From Gadus chalcogrammus (taxonomy: Eukaryota; Chordata; Actinopteri; Gadiformes; Gadidae): a stretch of 64,000 nt of DNA. How positions within the stretch are numbered: the first letter of the stretch is position 1; each line of letters begins with the position of its first letter. Of the stretch, positions 18,895-31,339 are shown in pieces. Below the pieces are notes generated by a model, which saw only the letters and a program-made list of their open reading frames with translations, was not told the origin of the DNA and searched no databases. The stretch spans positions 16,627,342-16,691,341 of the forward strand of contig NC_079426.1 in the NCBI RefSeq assembly GCF_026213295.1. The letters run 5' to 3'. Position numbers and translations under genes: made by a program.

Positions 18895-21125
18895 ATGGAG
18901 AAATGGAGATGTCACGTGCGCACAGAACTCATACAGCGAGACAGCTCACAGAAGGATCCATATGCTGGCGTCTTCAGAAGTTGTAAGATGTTTTGTTTTG
19001 TTGTGGCAGCATTCTTGTGCTTTGAATGAGCTACCTGATGCGAATCAGCTTAAATTGTATAGGATTTGTTTACATTGTTGCGTTGTGTGCAATATTATTT
19101 TGCAGTGTTTCAGCTGCAAGATAATTTTGAAATTCGTCGAGAAATTTGGGAAGATCTGCAGCGCCAAAGGTTTGAAGAAAAAAATATCAGGATCTTTCTA
19201 TTTAAAATGTTCTGTTAGTTTTTTAACTTCCAAACTTTTTTCAAACGGTATTAATTCCAGTTTAGAACAAGATGGAATAACATTTGTGGAACTTCACCTC
19301 TGGTTAAGAGAGAGTGAACACCTGTCTAAAAAGGTACGTAAAGGAAAACATGAAATATGGAAACTATGATTTGAATGGGAGTTAATTTGGACCCTTGGCA
19401 TGCTACTCTTTAGCAACAAATATATAATTGATTGGAACTTGTTTTTCCCCAGTTGTCTCAGACCGTCTCTGACCTGACCAGTGTTTTGTATTTCAAAGAG
19501 TCTGAGCTACAGTACTGGCAGTCTCAGTAAGTTGGACATCCAATTATCATCACGTTTTTGTCCTTTAATTCATGTATCAAACAAGGCAATATTGAATGAA
19601 GGCCATCCAAGGTTATAATTACCTGTATTGATCAAACATCAGCCTAAACATGTAAATGTACATTTATTTGTAAAGCTTATTTATTTGTTGACCAAAGTGC
19701 AAAAAAAGAACAAAACAAAGATAAAACAAAAAAAACAACAACAATAAAACAAGTAACAATCATACTGTACATTTGAGACGACGATAATCACAGTAACATG
19801 CCAGGTCTTTTAAAGTCACAGGGGCATGGTGTAAGGTACATACACTGTGAGTAAACTGATACACATTGATAATATTACGTACTTAACAGACATGCAACAA
19901 ATGCAAATGCAAATTTGGCTTAGTGTTGGCTCAATATATATATATTTGTATTACTGTAGATAAGTAGAGTATTGATAAAATGGCATTCCTCCTAATCTGT
20001 TTTCCAAAATTCTCCAATAACATTCCCACTTCCATGACAATAAAAACAATAACATCCATACTTCCACGACCATCACAATAACATCCATACTTCCGCGACC
20101 ATAACAACAACATACATACTTCTACAAACCATAACAATAATATCCATACGTCCATGACCATAATGACAATAACATACCTCACTTAGGCTGCTTTAGCACA
20201 AGTTCGTTTTTCTGTACAACAAGCTTTGATGTCCCGGTCTTACCTGAGAGGACTGTAATGTATTGAAAGTAACTGGTTTAATGGTCCTTCACCACATGTT
20301 GCACCAAGTACCCACATGAGGAGAATACCATTGATCCGGCTCTCTTGTACAACTACATTTGTTACTCCATGACCTATTTGTGCACCCTTGTCATGTGAAT
20401 ACATGGATGCTTATGTTTAAACAGGAATGGCCTTTATGAACCAACAAACTCAATTTCTCTGTGGATCTCACACAGGGTAGCCCGTTTCCGTCGGGAGGCT
20501 CTGAGCCTGGCTGGAGGCAGCAACTCGCTGAAGGCCACCCTGAACCACCAGGAGTTCACCCTTGAGAGGCAGGCCAAGGAGCTGGCCACCCTGCAGAAGG
20601 AGCACATGCGCCTGCGGGAGGGGATGGTGGAGGCCTGGAAGGAGAAAGGGGACCTCCTCCAGAGATGGATGGAGGAGAAGAAAGAGGAGGCGGCAAGGGT
20701 TAATAAGTACAACGACGCACAGGAAAGGTATAATATGTGGTAGTTCACTCGGGTGTTTTATTGGCACAGTATTTTTGATTGTACACAATTTAGGTGTTAC
20801 AGCCACCAAAGTAGATGCAAAGGTGTAAGTAAGATACAATAATTACAGATAAAACCAATTGGATAATAATCCAACTAGTACGCAAGTCAATTACAATCGA
20901 TCTAGGTGTACCGATCTGTAGCCTACCAATAAAAAACTTAACTGGTACACATATAGTATTCAAGTGGGCCAATCCGTGGTGTGATGGCTCTGTTTACCCA
21001 ATAGGTGGCGTCGGTTGGCCAGACGGCTGAAGAAACAACTTCGGGGAGAAACGGTCAAACCTTCGGAGCAGACGGAGATTGACGTGACGAGTGGCGGAAA
21101 AGAAGCAGCATTCAAACTAGAATGA
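18895..21125 (+). CDS. ATG16-like coiled-coil protein without WD40 domain (six exons)
   Basis: Exons: 18895-18982, 19106-19169, 19261-19333, 19453-19526, 20476-20727, 21005-21125. They sum to 672 nt (223 codons plus TGA) in one continuous phase, with GT-AG introns throughout. Residues 4-16 (WRCHVRTELIQRD) match the ATG5-binding helix of ATG16L1 in spacing: W4, H7, V8, L12, R15 and D16 correspond to W13, H16, I17, L21, R24 and D25. Residues 52-183 look like coiled coil. LLQRWMEEKKEEAARVN (160-176) matches the RWM.EK..EA.R.N block of ATG16L1, and EQTEID near the end resembles the start of the ATG16L1 linker. The protein then stops, so the WD40 propeller of ATG16L1/L2 is absent and length is closer to yeast Atg16. 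By family knowledge it would bind ATG5 and scaffold LC3/GABARAP lipidation; that is inference. The start at 18895 rather than 18962 is chosen because only it gives the conserved helix. The exon 2 donor (AG|gtttga) is the weakest call. Confidence 0.8.
20016..20177. repeat. ~30-bp minisatellite in intron 4 of the ATG16-like gene
   Basis: About 5.3 diverged copies of a unit built on AATAACATCCATACTTCC. The minus-strand open frame over it (I/V/M/L-rich repeats) is an artefact. Confidence 0.85.
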
Positions 21126-21431
21126 GTGACAGCATTTATTTTGTAACTTTTTTTCATCTGTAACTAATATCTCTTAAATAACTTGTTTTACATTCGCAGT
21201 TTAATGTGAGCACCATTCCTAGAAGCACAATCCGAACTCCACTTAAACAGCAACTAAATATGCACCTGATGCAACTCTCTATTGACTACATTTAATGTTG
21301 TTTAGATGGACCGTTTTTATTGAATCAACATGGGCAGGCATCACTTGTGCATCAAGCTTACAAACCAAACTAATAATTCAAGATTATATGCACCTCCTGA
21401 TGACGTTTTAACATGTTTGTGTTTGTGTAAC

Positions 21432-21460
21432 CTTATCGGATTGGTTTTTAGTCCGATAAG
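21432..21460 (+). other. 3'-UTR stem-loop of the ATG16-like gene
   Basis: CTTATCGGA (21432-21440) and TCCGATAAG (21452-21460) are perfect complements with an 11-nt U-rich loop. The element lies between the stop codon (21125) and the poly(A) signal (21586). Function unknown. Confidence 0.5.
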
Positions 21461-21585
21461 ATCTTAAAGTGATTCATGTTTTTTTTTACTTTTTAGTGTG
21501 ACTGACGAGCCTACATTATTATATTGTAAAAAGACTCGTGGTAGATATGCTATATAAATATATTGTGTTATCAACTTTTTTTTTA

Positions 21586-21591
21586 AATAAA
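21586..21591 (+). terminator. Poly(A) signal, ATG16-like gene
   Basis: A canonical AATAAA, 461 nt after the stop codon and closely followed by GTGT-rich sequence. It is the first convincing signal before the tex36 promoter. Confidence 0.6.
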
Positions 21592-21865
21592 GCAATGTGT
21601 AACGTGCGAGATTAATTATTTTTTGTTCACAGTTTTCATGCATTTTATTCAAAAGCCCTTGTGTCATCATTGTTAGCCAACACAATATCGCATCGTATTT
21701 ATTCAATCCAATATATATTCTAACATGTATTCGGAGATAATGTTCCACCAGTAGTCTACTCTACGCTGTGGGCTAACGGTACTCAAAAGAAGAACTCGGG
21801 TGTAAATAGTTTAACAATGAAGCTGATCTCCATGACAAACAGCCCAACAGCAGCCCGGTGTCACC

Positions 21866-21879
21866 GTCGCCATAGTCAC
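21866..21879 (+). promoter_or_regulatory. tex36: Candidate RFX X-box in the tex36 promoter
   Basis: GTCGCCATAGTCAC fits the X-box consensus GTnnCCATRGnAAC with one mismatch (C for A near the end). It is 92 bp upstream of the tex36 ATG, within the usual window for RFX-regulated ciliary genes. Binding is inferred from motif, position and gene type. Confidence 0.5.
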
Positions 21880-21970
21880 CGTGTTGGTCCTTTAAGTCGA
21901 CGCGTGCAGGAGTTTCAAAACAAGACTAACACAGACAGCAACAGGATTTACATTTTAACATTTCTCTAAA

Positions 21971-23428
21971 ATGCCCAAAGGAGGGAAGGGATATTCTTCC
22001 GCGAGCAATGATGGCAAATGGGTAAGCGTCTGAAAACAACAAATCACATTCACAGATCACTGAGTAAACTACACTGAGCCCTCTTCCTCCTCCCCCAGTA
22101 TGCCCATGACACAGGGTTCAAAGAAGCGTGCACCATCACTGGGACCATGCTGGGGCAGGTTGTATCGTCTGGGCCGCAAGAACTACGAGTTGAACGTCAC
22201 CTCAAGTCGAAAAAGCAGGTGTTTATTATGAATAACACTGTTCTTCGAAATAGCATGGTTTTGCTGTGATTGGATTAGCCCACATTATCATCACAGGCCT
22301 ATCCCATGTTAGTTACAGGCATCTGATGATGTAGGCCTAGAATTTGTTTAATCAAGTTAATTATTCCTATGTGCTCGTGAACAAATATATTTGAGTGGAT
22401 TTACAGGATCCTCCTGATTTTCGATTCTCGACCCACGACAACAGAGAAGCGATACGAGACGGGATCTGCCTCTTTTCTCAGGTGAGTTTTTCTTTTCTTT
22501 TTTTAATCTCAATAAACGCATATTCCTGCTGTTCAATTAACATAACTAGGCCTACTGCGGTGTTGGTAGTCCACAATTTCTAGCTTTTCTGAGAAATTCC
22601 TTCTCGAAAAAGACTTTTTCAACAAGTCGGCCGCAATATCCAGTCCTTCTCCTCTGTCATCCATTGTACCGTAATTAAAGTGAATCTAATCTAAAAGAAA
22701 TCGAACCTAATGATCTATATAATTTCGCTGCTAGCTAGTTGTAATTCCTCGGCATACTCTCAGGATTCTGAAGGCCTCGGCTAGATTATTTTTTACCCGG
22801 AGACAGTGCAGGGAAATAATCTTATTGGATGAGGGGCTCTGATATGTATATTATCGCGCTGGAGGCAACGCAACTGAAGGAAAAACAAATAAATACGTAT
22901 TTAGACTTATGTGAACAAACTTAAGACTTAAAATAGATAGAATGAATGAAAAAATATATATAGGCCTATTAAAAGGTATAAATTATATATTTGATAAAAA
23001 TAAAAATAATGTATTGTTCTGAAAGTGTCTAGGCCAGCAGTGAAGGCTTTGCTGGCCCTGACGGCCCGCCTCTGAGTAATTGTAAATATCTATACACCTA
23101 TCAGGGTCTTGGGCGCAAGAAGTGTCCAGATGACCACAGACAGCACAACTCTCACTTCTGCCTGTGCCACGATGATCCTGTGGCAGTAAGTTGGCCGTCG
23201 ACCGCCGGGGACCTCACGGCCTACCAGACTGAAGGCTTAGTGAGGAAGGACCAGGCAGAGGCCGTCACCAACAGGCGTTTCCCCCGCAGCCATCAGGAGA
23301 GGTCAGCAGAGGCCGCCGCGGCCCAGGCCAGGGAACCTGCTTTCATGTGGTTTGGACGACACGACTCAGAGGACTCTGTGCCCCTAGGGGTCCTTGCAGC
23401 TACTAACTGCTTAGCCACGCGAATATAA
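21971..23428 (+). CDS. tex36: TEX36 (testis-expressed protein 36), four exons
   Basis: Exons: 21971-22021, 22099-22218, 22407-22481, 23105-23428, all joined in phase 0, giving 189 residues; human TEX36 is about 186 as I recall. Landmarks shared with human TEX36: the N-terminus M-K-G...(D)GKWYAH (1-20), FSTHDNR (64-70), GLGRKK...RQH (83-96) and RRFPR (139-143). FMWFGRHD (162-169) is a further recognisable block. No signal peptide or membrane segment is seen. TEX36 is testis-biased and belongs to a group of small HDNR-motif proteins related to axonemal microtubule inner proteins; a ciliary role is inference. In exon 4 the GTAAGT at 23188 looks like a donor, but the frame stays open through the conserved RRFPR block, so I read through it. 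The gene sits 845 bp after the ATG16-like stop and in the same orientation as ctbp2, as in human. C3orf84-like proteins share the HDNR/GLGRKK motif but fit less well. Confidence 0.85.
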
Positions 23429-23984
<556 letters not shown>

Positions 23985-24415
23985 GTTCAGCAAAACTGCT
24001 GCTTCCATAGAGTGATCTCCTAATCCAGTAGGTTGGTGACCTATGCCATGGTAGGAAGTCAAGGATTTGGTTATTTGAGACACAGAAATACAAGGTGAAA
24101 ATAAATAAGCATTTGAGTAATCGATTAAGGATTTATTTGTAAATACACTAATTTCCCTTCCCATTTTGTATTTTAAACAATCAAGCTTAATGTCCGTTGT
24201 GTGAAGGACATACTTGAGAGAGCAATTTGATACACCTGCTTTTGATACAGCATGCGTTTGATAGGCTGCTGTTTGGAGTGATGCTACTTGACTCATTTTA
24301 GATATACACGACTGTACACACCAGACGATCGTCAAGATTAACCCATGGAAATGCTCAAGGCTAGTGCATTGAAATCTGTTCAATCGCAAGTGGCTATCAT
24401 TTGTGTGTTATGCTA

Positions 24416-24416
<1 letters not shown>

Positions 24417-24501
<85 letters not shown>
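24417..24501. repeat. (GT)n microsatellite
   Basis: An uninterrupted GT run of about 42 units, 437 bp from the preceding CA array and of opposite strand sense. Confidence 0.98.
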
Positions 24502-24503
<2 letters not shown>

Positions 24504-24639
24504 ACCTGGATGTTTTATGTCTATGATGCAAAAACCCATATACGTGTGTATATACACACAATTGCCTGCTGAAATATCAAACCCTTCTATTGGGGACAAA
24601 AGACACACATCTCAGTAAACACGCTTTCAACCACCAAAG

Positions 24640-24642
<3 letters not shown>

Positions 24643-24702
<60 letters not shown>

Positions 24703-24720
24703 GTTCTCACTCTCTCGTAT

Positions 24721-24778
<58 letters not shown>
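24643..24778. repeat. Split (CT)n microsatellite
   Basis: Two CT tracts (24643-24700 and 24725-24778) flank a short non-repeat spacer that itself contains partial CT units. Confidence 0.97.
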
Positions 24779-24782
<4 letters not shown>

Positions 24783-25011
24783 GCATGCATATGAAATCAG
24801 TCTCTTTAAAACCCCTGCTCCTCTGTGCTGTTGGTGGAGCCTCGTCGGGATTCTTGCTCCTGTGCTGTGATTTATTTGCAGGTGCATGTGGCGCTTTGAT
24901 GTGTTGTTGCATTGAAAGGCTTCACACCTGTTACAGGGAAAATGCTTTGAAAACAAGAGGTGGCTTTGCCAGACAACAGTCAACAGAACAGACATAGAAA
25001 GCACATCACAT

Positions 25012-25120
<109 letters not shown>

Positions 25121-26365
25121 ATGTGTCCTGATAAGTCAATATCCTTGTCAGTTAGAAATGTTGATATTATGCATGTCTTCCAGTCTTTTTTGTCATCAAA
25201 GCTAGGGTAGGCAACTGTAGAGAAACCAGCCAGAGTAAGCTCGAATTTGAAAGAATACCGGCCCTTCCTTTAGGCCTCCATCCGAAACCACTCCCCCAAA
25301 ACCCATAACCAACTCGATAGCTTTAGCAATAGGGCTACCTAACCTTGTAGGGGACTCATGCACAATGAGTGTGTGGGAAGGTAGACGGAAAGGTAGATAG
25401 ACAGACAGGTAGGCCATCCAATCAATTCTTTCAGGACGAATAAAATGATTGGAAGGGCTAACGACGGCCAAAGATACCGAATTGTTACATCTTTTTAGAC
25501 CATTTGAGTTATTGATGGCTGTTGTGATGTAAGGAAAACTTCAACAAAGAACAAAAATAAATCATCTTAAATAAATTGCCTAGCCTAGTTTTAAAGGAGA
25601 GAAAAAATGAAAAGGTTGCCATGGAGACTTCTGAATAGTGCTGTTAATTTTTTGCCAAGTGTGCTCATTCTCTTTAGTCCTATCTCAATCCCCTCTTCCT
25701 TTCCCATAAAATAAAACCCCATTCAAGGTCCGGTGCATGCTACTTCCCTCTCTATGCCCTGCTATGTGCAGACCACAGAGTTTGTGCAGTGTGCAGCAAA
25801 AAACGCACTAGACGAGTGTGGCTGTGTGGAACCTGTGATTGCATGGTCACGTTTTTATTTATTTATTTATTTGCCACACATTTACTGTTGCATCCGCCAT
25901 ACACCTGTCTGCATCACCGATTCATGACATGCACAAAGGGAGCGGCGAAGTCGGTGGGTTGGCGGTGGTCCGGGCCGGGCTCTCCAGAGGCGGTGGGTGG
26001 TGATAAACAGCGCCGGCTATCTCACTCCTACAGAAGACGAGATAACATCCGGACAACATTCCCATCACCGCAGGAGCTTGTCCAGCGGAGATAAGAGTGC
26101 CACAGCTAAATCTTCACTCTAAAGCGCTCACTCCATCTCTCTCTCTCTCTATCTCCACTCCCTCTCTCACTCTCTCTTTCTCACTCTCTCTCTTGCTCTC
26201 TCTCTGTCTCCACTCTTATTCTCTGTCTCCACTCTCTCATCTATCTCTCTCTATCTCCCTTTCTCTTGCCCTTTCTCACACACACATACACGCACACACA
26301 CTCGGTTTTCCTCTTCCTTTCTCCCTCTGTTTCTGTTCAGAGCAAGTGACTGCTTACAGCTTTTA
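25121..26365. other. Non-coding; nothing recognised
   Basis: Mostly unique DNA. 26100-26280 is a CT-rich degenerate simple repeat. No exon supported. Confidence 0.4.
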
Positions 26366-26429
<64 letters not shown>

Positions 26430-26469
26430 GGGCTGTCTGTCTGTCTGTCTGTCGGGCTGTCTGTCGGGC

Positions 26470-26554
<85 letters not shown>
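26366..26554. repeat. (GTCT)n tetranucleotide array followed by (GT)n
   Basis: About 37 GTCT units with three GGGC-type interruptions near 26430-26470, then about 38 bp of GT. The VCLS-repeat frames over it are artefacts. Confidence 0.97.
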
Positions 26555-26557
<3 letters not shown>

Positions 26558-26698
26558 TGTACGTTAGTATAAGTGTGCATTTGGGTGTGTGTGAGTACGT
26601 GCATGCCTGTGGGCATCTATCCATTTGTTTTTGTGTGGGAGAGAGAGATTGAGTGTGTGTGTGTGTGTATGTGTATTAATGCTACTTGTGGGTTTGTT

Positions 26699-26700
<2 letters not shown>

Positions 26701-26783
<83 letters not shown>
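26701..26783. repeat. (GT)n microsatellite
   Basis: An uninterrupted run of about 41 GT units, with degenerate GT on both sides. Confidence 0.97.
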
Positions 26784-26786
<3 letters not shown>

Positions 26787-28827
26787 TGTGTTTGCGTGTG
26801 CCTCTGCCCTTGCATGAATCTGTGTGAGTGTATCCATGTGTTTGTGATCATAGCCCCTGTAGTAATCTCAGTAGCATTAGTTAAGGTCTGTCCAATTCTG
26901 CGACGGCTGTATCCCAGCATCGTCTGGCCTGACAGGGTGTAGACAGAGTAACAACAGCAATGTCTCTGGTAAATAAATCCTCACATTGAATCGCACTCCT
27001 CCAGGTATGTTCCAATCCATCTAGACGGTTTGCATGGTAATTCATGTGTGGGTGGTATTTTTTTTTAAATTCCATCATGCTTGTCATCAGCAAAGGGCCA
27101 CAATGAGCTGTCTGTATATGTGACTCCCCCTTCAGGAACATTGAATCAGGCAAATAGAAGCTAGATGAATAGCAGTGTATTTTAAGGGTGCAAATGTAAC
27201 ATCTGTTTACGTTGCCTCCCCAAATAAAATATTATTGATTCTAAAGCACATCACAGAAGGATCATACATCTTTAGGTTCATGTTTCATCCTGCCTTCAAA
27301 CTTGACCTATTTGCTTTAGGCGGTCAGAATTGGCAATTATTTTGTGATTTCCCTCGCTGATTATTTCCTGTAAAGAAATCAAGCGGATCCTGCTCTATCT
27401 GAATAGTTAATAAATAGTGATGTTTCCTCTGCTTTTGTGATTACGAAAATGGATGCTCACGTTTCACTTTTGGTTGAATCTTTTAAAGCTCTCAAACATG
27501 TCCAAAATGAAAAGAGCATGCTTTTATTGTAAAAATCCCACATATAGTGGTCTTGAGAGTGTAACATAGATACAGGCATGGAAACTCTTACAGCATTGAC
27601 AACATTCCCTTTTTTCCCTTCGCTTGACGAGCAGCTCCACTTGGCGGGCCTGTGTTGCGGTGTATTTCATCACTGGATTTAATGTCCTCTTGCTTTCATC
27701 CAGACTTTTACTTTCTAACCGCATCAACACAGCGTTTAATCTCATTAGGCACGATGGCTAAATCTATCTCATTTCACACATCAAAAGTGCGACCTCAAAA
27801 AACGACTGCCTTCGCCCTCTATCCGCTGTCTCTCATAGACTTGCCAAAAAGGCGGGAAAACGCAACGGGGTATTCTAATTGGCAGAGGCAGCTGTGACTT
27901 GAGTGAAACAAAGTGACACCAAAGGCTCTTATTTGAGCTTTGTTGGAATCTGCTACCTGTTAGTAATTACTGCCTCTGATTAAAACCAAGGAAACAACTT
28001 GTTTTTTCTCTTTTGTTTGCGCAACTGTGTAGACCTTACGCTGCTCCGAAAAATCCATTTGATTTACTCTTTAATTAATTTCAGGTCGCTCAGCAGCAGG
28101 AGCATCCAAGATAGCTCAATTAAACTGCATAAATCTACATATTATCTTATCTTTCTGAAAGTAATCAACTAAACTAGCCACACACTTCCCTTAAATCGAC
28201 ACAACTAAATAAACAGGAAAAAGACTTTCCTAATATGCTGAACAATGTAGCTTAGCTCAAGCACACTCTTGTAATTATATCACAAATGATGACCACAGAT
28301 TACAGTTTCACTTGTTTTCCTTGCCAACTCTTGTATAACCTACATTATATATATTTTTGGTTCTCCAAGGTAAGCCGGTAACTTTGCATCATGTTATTTC
28401 TGAAGGCTTCTTGTTAAAGCTTTTCCGCCGTCATCAAATGAAACTCTTCGTCTTTGCCGCAACTCCTTGGTATTAGAGAGGAGTGAATATCTGACAATGT
28501 GGCTAGTTCCTCTTAATAATATCTCTAAGAAGAAAATCTGACAGGGAATATTTACCATGAAGGCATTAATGCAGTGGAACACAATAAGACTTAAGTGCAG
28601 GGCGAGACGAGTCACGCGTGGCTTTTGTTTGAACCCCGTCTAGTCTCAGTGTAAATGGTGGAAGGAAATATTTTTCACAGCTGTACGTGCACTTAGTGTA
28701 GGAGGCACATGCACAGGCGTACTCTTAAGACATTATTACTGAATGTAAATTACACTCCCATGCGATGCTCATTAAAATGTCTTACGTACGCGTAGGCACA
28801 TTGGGTGTGGGTGTGTGTGTATTTCTT

Positions 28828-28871
<44 letters not shown>

Positions 28872-30228
28872 GTGGGGGGGAGCTGTCATATTCTCTGTTT
28901 AATATGAGCTCCACTGCCACCGCCACTGCTCAAAGCAAGTGCCCTCAAAGTGATGTTGAAGCTAAATGAATGCCACTTACTGCCCCCAGTGTGCCGAAAG
29001 AGGTGAGATTCTGGCCACTCTAGTGTCCATTATTGACGAGGTACTGCAAGAGTAGCATGTCTGATCATAGTGTTGTCAGAATGGCTATGAATATCAGAAT
29101 TAGGAGATTGGTGATGATGAGGTGGGCCAGGGAAAGGCAGGTTGGATGAATGGATGGATGAAATGGTGAAGTAAAGGTAGAGTGACAGAAGGACAGTGAG
29201 AGGAGGTAACATATTACCACAATACCTTTGCTTCATAACATGACAGTATCTCGATAAGCATCACCAGTTGTCGATGATGCAGACTTTGATGACTGAGAAG
29301 CGGTAACCCATTTTTCGTTACACTATAGTGGCACCTTCACTTCTATGATGAACTAAACACCACATTTATGAGATCAGTACCCAAAAAAATCCCAGAGAAA
29401 TTCATATCAATATCAAAATCATATCTCAGTATATCAAACTCCGCCCCAAGACCTGAAGAGAATTCAAACCTGCAGGTGATTCAACGTGTGTGAGTGTCAA
29501 AATAAAAGGAAAAGAAGCGAAAATAAAGACAAAAGACCAAAAAAAAGGAAAGACTTTGCCGCCAGGATACTAAACCAAGGTTGGCGGTGTAAGATATTCA
29601 TTCAAATGAGGTAAGGAGTGGAGCAGCATAAGAATAACCTGTCTTTAAAGATTAACATAACCCTCTGAGGTGTTATTATATTCCCCCAACCAAGTCAAGA
29701 CTTCAGCAAGGCATGGAGGCAGCTTCCCCACAGCCCCAACCACCCACCTCTCTCTCCTCTCCTCTACCCGCTCTGTGTGAGTAACTGCATAAGTCCCTCA
29801 AATTTACTAGCACAATCATGAGCCTCCCGTTCACTCTGGAGAAGACGAATCGCTTTGCATTTTAAAAAGGTCAAACGCTCAGATCTCTGCCAGGAGGAAC
29901 TGAGGGAAGAAATAATGTCTTTCTGTGGAAATATGCGCTTGCACAATACCGCTCCTTTCAAATACCTTCAGTACAGAGAACAGATCGGCATGTGTGTATG
30001 TGTCTGTGCGTGCGTGCGTGAGTGTATGTGCTCATGTGTGTGTGTGTTGTCCGTGTGTGATGTTCGTGTGTTTGCATGTGTGTGTGTGTGTTGCCCATGT
30101 TTGCGTGTGATGTTTGTGTGTGTTGTTGCCTGTATGTGTGTGTATTGTGTGTGCGTGGGTACATTGTCAGTGGGTGTGCTCTCCGTGTGTGTGTGCTGTC
30201 TGTGTGTGTTGTGTGTGTTTTCTTCCCA
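26784..30228. other. Long unique non-coding stretch upstream of ctbp2
   Basis: Balanced AT-rich composition with few repeats (a (GT)n at 28837-28866). 27600-28130 and 28350-28800 look like candidate conserved non-coding DNA by composition, with homeodomain-type TAATTA sites, but conservation cannot be tested here. No exon seen. Confidence 0.35.
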
Positions 30229-30370
30229 TGTGTGTGTATTGTCCGCGTGTGTGCTTGTGTGTGTTTTTCAAGTGTGTGTGTGTTGTAAGCATGTGTGTAT
30301 TGTCCGCGTGTGTGCTTGTGTGTGTTTTTCATGTGTGTGTGTTGTATGCATGTGTGTATTGTCCGTGTGT
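30229..30370. repeat. 60/61-bp GT-rich minisatellite
   Basis: The block starting GTCCGCGTG recurs at 30241 and 30302 and, diverged, at 30361, with near-identical GCTTGTGTGTGTTTTTCA segments. It lies within a wider degenerate GT-rich zone (29990-30370). Confidence 0.85.
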
Positions 30371-31339
30371 GTGAGATTGCCTCTTACAACTGGAGTATTT
30401 ATTTAATGATCATATCACATCATAACATGTGAGAAAAAAAAGGAATGCTGTATTGACTTGTATTGATTTCACACAACCTGATTGTTGGTGATTGATTCAT
30501 AGGGAAATACAAGTGTGCAAGGTATACGATTATAGCCTAGATTGTACAATTGGGCATTCGTTATGATGCAGTCATCCGATGAATACGTTAAGACAACAAC
30601 AACTCGTTGTCTATAGCTCATTCATTGTGTAGCATATGACTTCAACAATCTATTTGCATTAAAGATTGGATCCAACAGATCCAACAGATGTTGCAATATT
30701 GTACAATAGAATATCTGAAACATTTATCAAAATAAAGCTAATCTTTCATCATATGTATACACATTTCATTGATCTATCGGCTGTATAAGTACAACATGCA
30801 TTGCAGAACTGCTGTTGCATCAACATTACCAAATTATAGGTACAACACAAGTTAAATGAAATACGTACACATAATAAAATCTGAAATCTACTTTTGACCA
30901 TAATAAAGCATCCTTCACTGTCCGTTGTTAGCCTGTTACTCAACTATACACGATACAAATAATGTCTTGATTCACAGTCTATATCTTATAGTATAGTGCC
31001 ATGTAGTATTAGAGTAATCTAGCTATCTATCTCACTATCTGTCTATCTTTCAATAAATATTAATATTGTCCTATACATATGTAAGGCTATTATTACATAA
31101 TTTCACACATGGAATAAAGATGTCAAGTAAACATCACTGGACATCGAAACAAGGCTGCATGAATATTATGATAGAAGGCCTATTGTATCAGTAACATCAA
31201 AATCAAATGTTTGACAACAAAAGTTGTGGCCTTAAAACGGAGTTAATTAAACAAATACATTGGACATACATTCAAACGTTAAATGTTAGATTCTTGCTGT
31301 ACTAGTCTACAACACATTTTTTCTCTCGCAAAATCCCTT
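30371..31339. other. AT-rich non-coding DNA
   Basis: Unique AT-rich sequence with no recognised features. Confidence 0.4.

Noticed and set aside
18962..19369. 135-codon frame over the start of the ATG16-like gene
   Set aside because: Its N-terminal part runs through two short introns; only its last part (exon 3, 19261-19333) is in the true frame.
23183..23192. Splice donor GTAAGT inside tex36 exon 4
   Set aside because: The frame stays open for 80 further codons and contains the conserved RRFPR block, so read-through is favoured; an alternative short isoform is possible.
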